From contig JADNYJ010000286.1 of assembly GCA_015501075.1 (NCBI GenBank), positions 1-42,117 on the forward strand: DNA of 42,117 nucleotides. The letters run 5' to 3'. The position numbers and the translations under genes were made by a program. The DNA comes from Gymnopilus junonius. Lineage: Eukaryota > Basidiomycota > Agaricomycetes > Agaricales > Galerinaceae. Within the stretch, counting starts at the first letter, position 1; the number at the start of each line of letters is the position of its first letter. Of this stretch, positions 30,110 through 41,666 are shown piece by piece. The notes under the pieces were generated by a model. It made no database searches. It worked only from the letters and a program-made list of their open reading frames with translations, and was not told the origin of the DNA.

Positions 30110-33060
30110 TCATGACGCGTCGACCAGTACACCTTCGTGCTGGGCTATAAATCAACGAAGAGGGTAAGTCAGTTTCCATTTGCAATTTGTCAGAAAAAGA
30201 AGGGAAAAATAACTAAAAAAGAAAAGAAAACCAAAGAAATTGTCGCATACCTGCGAGCAGCTCCTCCTCCTTCCTCACTACAGCCTCCCACCCCTCGTCA
30301 AACAATTCAGAATTTTCAGCGGGGTCAGCGATAGTAGCAGCGATTTTGGACCGGCTTTTGCTCTTCAGGTCAGATTTCCACGCTTCGACAGTTTTGGATG
30401 CAACACTATGGAAAGAAAAGAGTTCAAAGTGCATACAAAGATAAGTTTCATGTGCGATACCTTGGCGCATATGTACGAGCGAAGAGAGCAGCCTCAGGTG
30501 CGCGGCCGGTCTTGACGAGCAGATCGACACACTCTTTGGCATCGCCCAGCTGTAAGGTGATAGCAAATGCCAGATTGTTCTGCCCCTTCTCCTCTGCAAA
30601 AGCATAGACAGTTCAATCAACAATAGTTCAAGCTCGCAATGGACTGCAAAAATGAACGTACCAGCCTTAACCTTCAATGCTGCCAAGCCCTCCCGATCCC
30701 CAATTGACATCAAGAGCAGCATCAAAGCACCCAGATCACCCGCCTTCTCAAAGCTTTCCCTAGCCAGATCGAACCTCCACACTGTCAAAGCCCGGTCACC
30801 CAACGCCTTCCACTTCACCTCCGCCTCGTTCTCTGGCACAGTGCGTGCAATGGTCAGAGCCGTGTCCAGGTCGTCTAGCGAGAGTGCCAGATCGAACTTG
30901 TGGTCTGGGTCTGAAGTGATGGTCAGAGCCAGTTCTTTGAGGTCTGGAGAAGGCTAAGTCAGAAAACACGAAGGGGGAAAGAAAGATAAAGAGAAAAGGC
31001 CGACCTCGTCCTTCCAAGAACCTCGCGACCTTGTTCAGCTGGTCCTTGGGCAATGTCGGCAGGATCTCAGCAGCAGCGTCCGTATCACCTCTTAACACCG
31101 CTGTTTGATATTCAACCACCGCTAGTGACAGCGAGTAGGCGTAAACGTTCACATCTTTATCAGCGAGATAGACGCGGTTGTGTGCAGGAATGTATCCAAG
31201 CAGGTACAAGGGACTGTAGTAACACAAAAATGAATTTGTGAAGAGGAAGGAAGAGGAGCAGAGTCTTACGTGTCAAATGGGCTGATAGTATATGTCTCTG
31301 ATCCAACGAAGTAGCATAGCCTGTTGGACGCAGTCGTGTAGATGAAGCAGTCGCCAACCCACTTGGCCGTCTTCACACTGTCATAGTAAGGAACATTAGC
31401 GACGTGAATGACTAAAAAATATTTAAACCCTACTTTTCAGAAATGTCAGCGACAACCTCAAATGCCTCCTCAACACCTTCATCCGTAATCTCCCCGCCCT
31501 CCTCCAACTTGGCATTATATGCGTCTCTGTCGAACCGGAGAATGTAGTACGAGTCATCGGACGCGATGGCTACAAGAGAGCCTGTCCCAGACCAGTACAC
31601 GTTCTTGGCGTCCACATCGATTCTCCTCACAATCTCTCCAGTCTCCCAATCCCAAAAGATGACAAACCCGTTCCCTCTCGCACCCAACAATTACCACCAT
31701 ACAGAGCCTCCACGCTCCATCCGCCAGCGCCCTTCATGCCCACCCCAGGCCTCTCCTTGAAGTTCTTGTACACCTTTAGTTTGACCTTGTTCTCAAGCAC
31801 CGCATACGTGTTGCTATCAGGTGCCCATGCAAATGAAATTCCATTCCCAAACGACTTGTTTCTCCAGGCAAGAGCGGTGTAGGTGATATATTCACCGTCG
31901 CCGACGAAAGTCACGAAGCGGCCGTTAGGGAGTGTGTGAGGGCAGTGGCGAAGATTTCAGTGGTGCCAATTTCTTTGGTTTGGAGGGGCAGACGGGCGCC
32001 GTCGGAGAAGGGGTGCTGTCATCGGGGGAGTGAGCGTCTGAAGGTTACCGGAGAGGACTTGTTGGTTGTGGGTGTAGATTAGTTTGCCAGGGGTCCATGG
32101 AGAACGTTGGTCGTCTCTGCCTAGTTTGAGGCGACGACACCTTCGTCAAATCCTAGAGCAACTTCGTTGGAATCTTTGCGTAGAGCGATACACCATGCTC
32201 GTTCAAGGGCGTAACTGAGCGTGTTCTCGACTCGATATGTCCCGCTGTTCCAAATCTTCACTGTACCATCTTCGCTTCCGCTGATGATAACGGGGAGGTT
32301 GGGGTGGAATACGGCATATGAAACATTGTTCGTGTGGCCTTCCAGTGTCTGCACGCACGACTTGCTCAAGTAATCCCACACCTTCACCGTCTTGTCGTCG
32401 CCTGTGGTAACCAAATAAGGCTTGTCGGCGCCAGGATAAAAGTCGACGTAGTTGACACCCTTCTCGTGCGCCTCCATTGTGAAATTCGGCGTAGATGAGC
32501 CTAATGACCACATCTTGATGGTACGGTCGAGGCATGAAGAGGCAAAGGTGTTGGAATCCTTCGGATTAAAGGCGAGGTTCATGATATAATGCGTATGACC
32601 TTCATACACCTGGATGCATTTCCAGCCCTTGTCCCAGTCCCAGGCCTTGATAGTCATATCGTCGCTGCCAGTAAGCACTATGCTCGCTGTCGGATGTACA
32701 GTGAGGCATCGAATATAATCCGGGTGAGCCTCAAACGAAGCGACCTTCTCGTGCGTATTGTAATTGAAGATTCGTAGCTGGAAGTCGTCCGACCCGGCCA
32801 CAAACCAGTTCTTGCGCGCAATGAACTTAACACAACGCACAGGCACCTCTGACACCTCAAAAGTCTTCACGATCGCACCCGTTTCATGGCTGTAGATGTT
32901 CACTGTCCCGTTATAGAGACCAGTGAGGACCCATGGCTCTGTTGGGTGAAAGTCGACGCCCTTCACTCGATCTGAGCGAGCAAAGAGCTTTTTCTATGCA
33001 CATAATTAGTACAAATCCAAATTCCAGAGGCAGAATACTTACATTGACCTCGAAGAGCAT
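30110..33060 (-). CDS. SEC27: Coatomer subunit beta' (beta'-COP)
   Basis: COPI coat subunit for Golgi-to-ER and intra-Golgi vesicle traffic; its N-terminal WD40 propellers bind dilysine cargo signals. The start is MLFEVN in an 18-nt exon (33043-33060), then a 49-nt intron (32994-33042). WD40 repeats follow: KKLFARSDRVKGVDFHPTEP, RKNWFVAGSDDFQLRIFNYN, LTGSDDMTIKAWDWD, TGDDKTVKVWDY and SGSEDGTVKIWNS. Then GDGEYI..LAWRNKSFGNG and YLLGYIPAHNRVYLADKD, followed by the alpha-solenoid (AEILPTLPKDQLNKVARFLEG, KGQNNLAFAITLQLGD). The last intron is 30145-30250 and the stop TGA is at 30110-30112 after HEGVLVDAS. Five 1-nt frame breaks fall at or near 32130, 32024-32028, 32010-32013, 31928-31930 and 31690; the first four are in G runs. 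The gene is essential in yeast, so these are probably assembly errors. Confidence 0.96.
32994..33042 (-). other. Intron 1 of SEC27
   Basis: Donor GTAAGT and acceptor GTGCATAG, 49 nt. It separates the 18-nt first coding exon from KKLFARSDRVK, the conserved N-terminus of the family. Confidence 0.88.
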
Positions 33061-34307
33061 GGATGTAAGTGGTTACGATGAATTGACGTGGTCGACACGA
33101 ATAGCGATTTCGGATTACATAATCGACTTTGTTTTTCTCGGGAACTGCACTTCTCAAAAGATATTTTACTTGAAAGTTACTTTTCTCTTCAGGAAGTGGA
33201 AGAAAGTATCATCTGAGAACATGTAGATAATACAAAAGTAGGTAGAGAGAGAGAAAAAAAAGAAGATCAATCAGACTTTGAAGACTGACAGAACAACTTT
33301 GACAGAAGATTCAAATGATAGCCATATAACAATTTGGAAAGGAAAGGATTGGATCTTGGAGGGGAAAAAGGGGGGGAGGATGGCCATAGATAACTGGGGG
33401 TGGTGGGTCGCATACGACCATGAGCGTGAACATAATTAATCATGAATCACTCGAACACTAAGGCTTGTGATCTGGAGAAGGAAGAGATTCAAGTTTGAAT
33501 GCCTAGGATTCTTCAATGACCGATTTGTCAAGGAAGAAGTCAAAGATAGAGGCAATCCAGAGAAACAGATGACCGGGTGGTAACAAGCCTCAATATCGGA
33601 GGGTGAGCAGGAAGGAAGGCCGCATGAATTGAGAATTAATTAAGAAGTCCAAGGCAGACGCGGCTATGCGTTGTAAATGTGGAAGACAAGTTTGAAGGAA
33701 GCAAGGTAAGGAGAGAAAACTGAGGCACATATTTCAAAAGCCGATCCCATGGCTCCAGCATATATGAAGCTGTTGATACCAGAAGGGACCATGTTGGCGA
33801 GTACTTCTGAGCGAAGCGATCGTTGACACAAAACAGCCAGTCATCGCAAGAAAAGTGGGGCATCACATGCTCGGCCAAGGGCTAGCATTGCGGACTTCAT
33901 ATCTAGGCAAGCTACTGATTCAAAGGGGAGGAAGCAGGCCGAAGAACATTGTAGTTCGAAACAAGGAACCAGACTTGTTTTAGGGCGCGTGATCTTCGAA
34001 ATTGAATTCCCGACAACCTTGGCCTCGATTCTCGAACTCGTCGCTCGGCCAGTCCTTCCATAGTACGTACACCAGTACGTGCTTTTATCGGGGCCCTTGG
34101 AAGCTTTCCGGTCCTTCTCTTCTTGTACCAGTTCTTGAAGTCAAGGCACCGCCTTCATTCGGGCCTTGTACGAAATTGTCATCACACGCCCAACTTGACT
34201 CAGCATATACCCATCTATGCGGAAACTTCGAACGTATGCGCATTGCCATTTGCAACAGAATACTGAAGGCATCGAAATTTCTCCAAACAGGCCTGCCTTA
34301 TTAAAAC
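33061..34307. other. Divergent intergenic region between SEC27 and the NACHT gene
   Basis: 1.25 kb without a supported gene. ORFs at 33636-33878 (minus) and 34002-34304 (plus) lack motifs, homologous context and splice signals. It must contain the promoters of both flanking genes; no specific elements are assigned. Confidence 0.5.
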
Positions 34308-35780
34308 ATGTTCTCATCCAGCAAGAATATCGTGATCTATGGGGGATCTTTTCACAACAGTCATGGTACAAACCTGCATGAACATACTTCCATCAATACC
34401 TCAGGTGAGCAATGGATCCATATCACGTTGAACAGATGGGTTGAATTTCAGGAATTTAATCCAGGATTTGAACGCCTGCTTCAAGCTGCATCACCTTCGG
34501 CTTTCCATAACTCGGGGGAGAGATTCGACCCGCCTAGGTGCCATCCGAAGACACGGCTCAAGGTCCTGGAGGACATCAGCAAATGGGTTGATGGTACTAA
34601 TGACCACCATAAATCAGTAATGTGGGTGAACGGCGGAGCAGGCGTTGGTAAATCTGCGATTGCACAAACCATAGCGGAGCGGTTAGCTGAGGATGGTCGC
34701 CTCCTTGCCAGTTATTTCTTCTCCAGAACTGATCCATCCCGGAACAACATAAACAATCTGGTCGCTTCCATCGCATACCAGGGTATCCTCTATGTCCCCC
34801 AAATTAAGGAGCATATAATCAACGCCGTGGAACAGAATCCTCTCGTTTTCAGACTATCTTTAGAGGCCCAGTTTACTTCTCTTATCACGATACCCTTTCG
34901 TGATCTCAATCGATTGGAACCCATCTCTTCTACGACCAGTCCTTGGATTATCGTCCTAGACGGTCTCGACGAATGCCAGGACCACAGAGCCCAAATTGAG
35001 GTTTTGAATGCAATTGCCAGTTCCTTACGGAATAGCGCCGGGCCTTTCGCTTTACTCATTTTAAGTAGACACGAAAAAGATCTCTCGATGGCCTTTTCAT
35101 CTGGGCCAATGGCACAACTGTACAATAGCGTCAAACTGGATGACATTTATGCAGATGATGACATTCGATTCTTTCTCGAAGATCAATTTGAAGAGCTTAG
35201 GAAATCTCATCCTCTCAAAACGCATCTCCCATCCCCGTGGCCACTTCCTGGACACATTGATAGGTTAGTCTGGAAGTCATCGGGCCAGTTCATCTATGCT
35301 TCCACTGTCATCAAATACATTTCTTCTGTCCGTAACCGACCTGATAAACGGCTCGAGATCATCCTAGGTCTGCGTCTTGTCGACAAAGAGAATCCGTTTG
35401 CGGAACTCGATGCCCTGTATACCCACATTTTTTCTTCTGTGGAGGCTGACAAAATCGGTTTAGTTCTCGATATTCTGGCGTTCTATATGTTAACCTGGAG
35501 TCTCCCATCCATTTCAGATGCTGAGAAATTTTTGGAATTCGAGCCAGGAGATATTGAATCATCTTTATGGGACCTTGGATCCATTGTCCAGGTCGCAAAT
35601 TCAAGCATTAGAATACTTCATGCATCCCTTCTCGATTTTCTCTCCCAGGAATCGCGCTCTAAAAACTTTTACATTCATGCTCCAGTCAAGCATGCAGAAT
35701 ATGCGAGACGATACTTAGAGATACTTAAGGCTCATGAGGGTACGTCTGGTTACAGCTTGCTTTCTTACCTACTTATATGA
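34308..35780 (+). CDS. NACHT-domain NTPase (mushroom NLR-like protein)
   Basis: STAND-type NTPase of the family expanded in mushrooms, thought to act in non-self or stress sensing. The N-terminal FSSSKNIVIYGGSFHNSHG is the usual short leader. The linker GFERLLQAASPSAFHNSGERF carries the HNSGERFDPPRCHP motif typical of the group. Walker A is GGAGVGKSA (residues 109-117) and Walker B is WIIVLDGLDEC (213-223). A sensor-type LLILSRHEKDL follows, then a helical half with SGQFIYASTVIKYI and IRILHASLLDFL. An intron-like segment (34405-34451, GTGAGC..TTTCAG) sits after residue 32. It is open in frame, but removing it breaks the frame, so the 5' structure is unresolved. The ORF ends just after a GT donor (35740), and C-terminal exons probably follow. 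No sensor repeats (WD40, ankyrin, TPR) were seen. Confidence 0.9.
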   Translation: MFSSSKNIVIYGGSFHNSHGTNLHEHTSINTSGEQWIHITLNRWVEFQEFNPGFERLLQAASPSAFHNSGERFDPPRCHPKTRLKVLEDISKWVDGTNDHHKSVMWVNGGAGVGKSAIAQTIAERLAEDGRLLASYFFSRTDPSRNNINNLVASIAYQGILYVPQIKEHIINAVEQNPLVFRLSLEAQFTSLITIPFRDLNRLEPISSTTSPWIIVLDGLDECQDHRAQIEVLNAIASSLRNSAGPFALLILSRHEKDLSMAFSSGPMAQLYNSVKLDDIYADDDIRFFLEDQFEELRKSHPLKTHLPSPWPLPGHIDRLVWKSSGQFIYASTVIKYISSVRNRPDKRLEIILGLRLVDKENPFAELDALYTHIFSSVEADKIGLVLDILAFYMLTWSLPSISDAEKFLEFEPGDIESSLWDLGSIVQVANSSIRILHASLLDFLSQESRSKNFYIHAPVKHAEYARRYLEILKAHEGTSGYSLLSYLLI

Positions 35781-36852
35781 AATGGCCCTAGACATTTGGT
35801 TGTCACCTGTGGCACTGTATCATCTAGGAGAGCATTGCAAAATGCACTGTTAACTCCAGACCTAGAAAATGAAATCTTGAATTTCTCTTTTCTCACACTC
35901 CGCCAAAATTTTAGTATTGGAGATGATGAATGGAGGATGCTTTCTTGTATTTTATTCCTGAGTTTTCCTCTGCATTGGTATGTCATCTATCGCCTCAAGC
36001 ATATATCTAAGTCACTCATAATCATCCGGGCATAGAAGCCATATCCTTCCTTACATGAGCATGTTCAAAAGAAGTCTGATGAGTATTTGCTACTCATGTA
36101 GGAACTACTACACCGATGCTCAGTACACATTCCTTATGACCCTTATCGGCATCAACGCTACCTGTAGGGATGATTATCTTGTTATGGGCTTATTCCAACC
36201 GGATGATTCTCCCCTGTTCTACTTGTCTTACTATCATCCCTTTTGCGACTCATCTGACCCTTTGGATGGGCAACACCTTGACGTGCGACACTTCTTGCCG
36301 CCAATATCTTGGCGGCAGTATGCATCCGTATAGAAAGCAGCTTTACAACTTTCTAGTGAACCATTGCAATCAGGCCTTTGGTTCTAGACGCAAGCGATAT
36401 GCATCGCTGCGTTGCACTGCTTGCAATCTTTGTGCGACGATGATGGATCATCTATACCTTTCACGGAGTACGACCTTGATCAGATTGTAATTCGGACAAA
36501 TCGGCCGCTATTCTGGCGGAAAGTTCTGCTTCCACGTACACGGCGGTTGAAGAGCTTCCAGGCTAAAGTCTTGAAACGAACCAAGGGTAGCATAAGTAGC
36601 ATTGCGTTTCCATACATGCAGGACCTTGTTGACGACTTTTTTTACTCGCGTGCATACCGATGGGCTTTGCAGTGTGTTCGTCGGCTTCTAAGGCGATCTA
36701 CCTATTCAAAGGAGCTGCTTGATTTTGCTTCCAGGCGTTCATTCTCCATCCGATCGCAAGATTGGCCACGACAGTCAAGGTTGGCGAGGAATGCAATCGA
36801 TAGGTATATAATGTTCTGTCAAACTGAAGACGATACAAGTCGGTGTAGGTAG
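35781..36852 (+). other. Probable C-terminal exons of the NACHT gene, or a separate gene
   Basis: Open plus-strand frames follow the NACHT ORF: 35796-36035 (TCGTVSSRRALQNALL, TPDLENEILNFSFLTL), 36055-36333 (LVMGLFQPDDSPLFYL, DVRHFLPPISWRQYASV) and 36412-36852 (TEYDLDQIVIRTNRPLFWRK, Arg-rich). Between them lie possible short introns (for example GTACGTC..CCCTAG at 35740-35790) and frame changes. I do not recognise a family. The even spacing and orientation suggest they are the tail of the NACHT protein, but this is an inference. Confidence 0.4.
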
Positions 36853-37866
36853 TTATTGGTACTATGGTAGAAATTAACAGACCGTGAAACTTGGAAAATA
36901 TAAGCGGAAGATTCAAGTTCAGGGCCGGGGGAAGGACGCGGATGAGTGAAAGCGTAATATCTTTGATCCAACTTTGATCATAAAGTTACATAGTACCAAA
37001 CATACTCAAATAACTCCCTTTCTATTGTCGCCCCAACAAGGCCCAGCCTCCCGGTCCAGCCCTATTCTGTGAAGGTGGGAGACAGGCGTTGTTGGACTGT
37101 AACACTTTGGAAATGATTCAAATGTCGGACTAATGAAGAACGAAACTCTGATAGAGTTAATCAACACAAAGGGAGTCCCAATGTCGTACAGAGAACGCGA
37201 CTTGACTGGGTAGTGGTCGTTCCATGACACTTTATCTGGCTTTCCACTCCAATGACTAATTGAAACTTCTGCAGAATTGCTTCTTGAGAAATGAATAACG
37301 ACTTAGACACTGATTGGACACCACTGGTACTAATGTTGCCCTCGAAGTTGGATAGCGAGTCAGACAATTTTGCAAGCATCGCAACTTGCCTGACGAAAGC
37401 TCCTCACAGTGTTGGTAAGGCAAGCATCCACACGAGAACGGATGATTATATTCAATTTCTGTTAATAATTACGGGGAGCAATTCTTGTGGGTTATCTCCA
37501 GTTTCTCTCCTGTTAGCTCTCTTGCCCTTGCCTTCATATACCTTTCCTTATATTTTTTACTAGATATAGTGGATTATTGGATGAATGTCGGAACATTCAT
37601 CGACTTGTGCTTTGACTGGCATCGGCCATCAGTCCGGGTCCGAAGCCAGTACCTGGCAGTGCATTATACATACTTACATGTGCAATCATTGAATCAAAGT
37701 CAAATCCAAGACGACCATGTGGACGAGTCTGCAGTGTTCTATTTTGACGACGATGGCGTCTTTCGCTCACCACGAATGCGTGCCATTCTATTTAATATAT
37801 CTACTCTTGCCTCTCCGAGTTCTTCTTGTACGCCAAGACTTTACTTTCATCGGCCGCGGTACTCTA
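36853..37866. promoter_or_regulatory. Upstream region of the permease gene
   Basis: 1 kb without a convincing gene. A pyrimidine-rich tract (37495-37555, CTCTCCTGTTAGCTCTCTTG onward) followed by TATATTTTTTACTAG at about 37548 would suit a fungal core promoter. No GATA cluster or other element was verified. Confidence 0.35.
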
Positions 37867-40213
37867 ATGGCCTCCCAAAGCGTCGTCGAAAAGACTCGCA
37901 CCACTATTTCGAGCGTCTCTAAGGATGAATACGGTTCTGGTGATTCAGCCTCTGCAGAGAATGGCTTTTGGGGCAAGTTGCGCGCAGTGGAGGGTAACGA
38001 TGTCAAGCGGGGCATGCAGAGTCGGCATCTCATGATGATCGGTGAGTACTCCTGCAGCATGCAGTTATCGGCTATCATTCATTGATGAGACTGCACCAGC
38101 CATTGGCGGTACTATCGGAACGGGGATTTTTTTGAGTGCTGGTTCGGTGAGAGACGTAAAAGCTCGTACATGTACCCATTTAAATCGTTCACTAGGCTGT
38201 TTCTCTGGCAGGGCCGGGAAGTGCTTTACTGTCCTATTTCGTGGTGGGATTATTCGTGTACACCGTCGTGATTACCCTGTAAGATGCCCCTTTCCCATTA
38301 AAACGCGCACTCATGAAGGATCTAGAGGTGAAATGTCATCTATGTATCCGGTGTCAGGCGCATTCTCGATCTTTGGGGCACGCTTCGTTTCACCGGCTCT
38401 TGGCTTTACTCTGGGTAAGCAACAACGTCTTCGCATACAGAACCGATTTTAAAATGCATTTACATAGGTTGGAATTACTGGCTGCAATGGTAACTCACCC
38501 ATGTCGTTTGGCGACCGTTTCCCGAATTACGTTCTGACTGGAATAATTAATTAACATCAACAGGAGTCTTTCTATTCGTATGTCTATGCATCAAAACTGC
38601 ACCAAAAGCGTCGGTGTTAACTTTTGAATCTAGCAAGCGAGTTAACAGCGGCTGCTGTGATACTACAATTCTGGACGGATCGACTGCAACCATGGCACTG
38701 GGCTATCATTATAATAGTCCCTGTATTTGCCTTGCAATTGATTCATGTCAGAGTTTATGGTTCGTCTCATGAAATTTATTAATCATTCTCTTGTAGACTT
38801 AGTTTTTTATCTAGGCGAATCCGAGTACTGGTTTGCCATGGTCAAAGTCTTAATGATCGTCCTCTTCATTATTGTCGGTTTAATATTCGACTGGGGAGGA
38901 GTAAAAGGGCATCCAGGGCCTGTAAGTGGAGGTTGAATCATGGCAACCCTTCAGCGTTTTGACATTCCGAATGCAATCACTAAAGGGGCTTTCCAATTTC
39001 CATAACGGCCAAGCGTTTATTGGTGGCTTTGCTTCGTTTGCACAGACCTTCGTTTTTGCCTTTTTCTCCTTTGGAGGCATAGAACTCGTGGCCGTGGCTG
39101 CTGGGGAATCTGCAAAGCCATACAAGGCAGTTCCTCGCGCCATCAAGGCCACCTTTTTCCGTATTATTCTTTTCTACATCCTAACGATCTTGACCATCGG
39201 GCTGTGCATCAACAATAGTGACCCAACTCTCCTTTCAGCAGCTTTTGGTGAGTACTGGTATCCTCGTCTGCTACTTAAATATTTCGACGTCGATAAACTG
39301 TACTAATTGTTTACTAGACAGCGATGTTACGGCCTCGCCAGTAACTGTGGTTTTTGTGCGAGCTGGGTTTGGTGCAGCTGCTCATGTTGTGAATGCCGTG
39401 CTCCTTACTGCTGTTCTATCTGCGACAAACTCGTGCTTCTATGCGAGTTCTCGAATGTTGTTATCACTTGCTCGCTCTGGACATGCCCCTCGCGTGTTTG
39501 GATGGGTCAATAGTCGAGGCGTCCCAGTCCTTCCTTGTTGTAAGTTTAGCTACTCATTTCTTTCATGAAACCAGTTCCATGTAAACTTTTTACAGATTAT
39601 CTCTTGCATTTTCCTGCCTAACCTTCCTTACAACGATATGGGGTGAAGGCATCGTCTTTACCTGGCTCCTAAACATCACAGGCATCTCCCTTGCTTGTGT
39701 GGACAAGCATTGGCCTCATCTCTTTATGTTTCAGACAAGCGTACAAAGCTCATGGACTGCTACTCTCAGATCTGCCGTATCGTCAGCCTTTTTATCCCGT
39801 ACTGCCAATCGGGGTCATCACACTGGGTACTTTGATGTTCATCGCTCAAGGATATGCTGCTGTGCGTCAAGAGCCTTTCGAAGCTCGAGTATGTCTAAAC
39901 GCTTAAATTCCCTTCTTTAATATACCATGCTCACCCTTTTTCTGTGTAGAACGTTGTGGCGACATACATCGGCGTCGCACTGTATATCATTCTCTATAGC
40001 GGCTATACGCTATACGAGAAATTTATTCTAAAGCAAAAATACCACTTCGTACCAACTGCGGGCATCGACTTTGTTACTGATGCGGTGTGGAGCCCAGGAG
40101 AAGGTGCAATGATTCGTGAACAAGACTTACGGCGACGTAAAGAAAAGGTTTTGTCCGAAAGTCAACCGGGTTTGGCGAGGGGAAAGGCATGGATCAAAAG
40201 ACATATTTATTGA
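37867..40213 (+). CDS. Amino-acid permease (APC superfamily, fungal YAT type)
   Basis: Plasma-membrane proton symporter for amino acids, 12 membrane helices expected. The start is MASQSVVEKTRTTISSVSK (37867), with a polar N-terminal tail KRGMQSRHLMMI just before helix 1. Twelve exons can be read, with GT..AG introns of about 50-80 nt. The sequence is AIGGTIGTGIFLSAGS, then SLAGPGSALLSYFVVGLFVYTVVITL, GEMSSMYPVSGAFSIFGARF, GWNYWLQWSLSIPSELTAAA, YWFAMVKVLMIVLFIIVGLI, FFSFGGIELVAVAAGES, SATNSCFYASSRMLLSLAR, FTWLLNITGIS, FRQAYKAHGLLLSDLPYRQP and LYIILYSGYTLYEKF, then a basic cytoplasmic tail. Exons 5 and 6 are only 22 and 14 nt. Frame breaks near 39533-39536 and 39691-39700 each need one extra base. 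Substrate range cannot be told. Confidence 0.94.
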
Positions 40214-40738
40214 GGTGTATCAGTTGTTTGAATGGACTGAGCAAGCACGAAACTATTTCTGAAATTGTCAAAGTATAGGGTAAGTTCGGCAGTATAGAGA
40301 CGACACTTAATTACTGGATGATCCCGACGAGAGACTGAATACTAGGTGATTTAGGAACGGTGTACTTAAAATAAAACAAAAGCAGGAACGGAAACATATG
40401 TAATAAGTTACAACACGGCAGAGAGGGAATGAATCTATAGAAATGCAAATAAGTAGGTCATGAAAAATGGTGGAACTAATGCGACGAAATATGATGCAGA
40501 TGGTGTAGGAGAGAGATGAATGTAAAGGAATGCTGCGGTGGGAATCAGGCAGTCGGCGATACTGCGACGTCACGGAGTCAATGCTCCAGGGCACATCTCA
40601 TGGCACGGTGTCAGGTAAGATGGTGTTGAAATGGGTCAGGACAGCGGCCACCTGTAAGATGGGTAGGAGATTGAGTGCTTTAATGGCGATGAGAGGGGAA
40701 GCTGGGCGCATTAGTCACAGACAATGGCAGAATGTCGC
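40214..40738. other. Convergent intergenic region
   Basis: Shared 3' flank of the permease (plus) and the unknown gene (minus). No ORF with content; no hairpin or repeat noted. Confidence 0.5.
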
Positions 40739-41666
40739 TCAATCGCTCCAGCTGACAGTAATGGGTATTGTCTCCATAGGTTTGAAGTCATGAATCTTTA
40801 TTAGAGCCTATAGAAATAGATGAACTAGTGTTGAGAATCGATAGCATGGAGACGTACCGATTGTTGAATGGGTGTCAGCTCGTCTGTCTCAGACCTGACT
40901 TCAGCTGATGGCGGTGGGTTTTCATTGGCGTTATCGTTATTCTCTGCAGCCAACGCAGGTTCAGCAGGTGCTGGACCTCGTTCTCTAGTTCTCCTCGACT
41001 CGCGTTTCCGAATAACCGACCAGTCGTACGTTCAATATCGGTGTTGGCCGTGGCTGATCATACCGTGAGCGTATCCGTGTATCATGGGAGGGACCAGGGA
41101 GAAGACCTGAAGAGACAGACGATGATCGTGTTGGCGGACCTTCCATATGGATATCCCGATGTAGTGAACTTGTGCCGAGGTTGTTGTTCGGAATCACGGT
41201 TTGAATGGTATTCGTAGTAGGGATTGTACTGCCGTTCTTCACGGGTGTCCATAGAACCAGAAGCAGAGCGCGATATTGAATGAGGCTCTGGAGGAATGAC
41301 CTGGTTATGCAAATTGAAAGGAATATGCGAAGCCACATTGACCATTTTGCTAAATGAGGGGTCGCGTCAATCATGAATGAAGTTGGCTTTAATACAGAAA
41401 CGCACCCTTCCTTCGCGCGCACTATATGTCCAAGTCGTTCTTGGAGCTTCCCATGATCTATGCGGACAGTGTCTGGACCACTGTCAACAAGTAAAGCTTT
41501 TGATCGAACCAAATCACAACATATGGAAGTTCCGGAAAACATACTAAATGATAGGTGGTTCATCTGTTTGTGGGATGAGATGGGACTCTTCGTTGTAAGA
41601 ATCATCGACTTCGACCTTAGGATGGCGGCAACAACAGAAGATCTGTGTGAATAGAGCAAACGCCAT
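40739..41666 (-). CDS. Conserved basidiomycete protein of unknown function
   Basis: The start is taken at 41666 (MAFALFTQIFCCCRHPK); a shorter start or an upstream exon is possible because CACACAG before the Cys triplet resembles an acceptor. Introns are 41481-41544, 41350-41405 and 40808-40857 (64, 56 and 50 nt). Splicing gives ESHLIPQTDEPPIIYGPDTV, then ERLGHIVRAKEGKMVNVASH and IPFNLHNQ, a Ser/Arg-rich stretch, PTPILNVRLVGY, an acidic and proline-rich part, and the last exon ALIKIHDFKPMETIPITVSW ending at TGA 40739. The Cys-rich start and IVRAKEGKMVNV block recall a small conserved mushroom family. A CCC start could be lipidated, but no N-terminal Gly is visible. One or two frame changes lie between about 41000 and 41200. 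Confidence 0.7.

Noticed and set aside
33636..33878. 80-codon minus-strand ORF upstream of SEC27
   Set aside because: No motifs, no splice logic, no conserved pattern; expected by chance in a 1.2-kb spacer.
36698..36916. Minus-strand ORF in the NACHT downstream region
   Set aside because: Overlaps longer plus-strand open frames and has no recognisable content.
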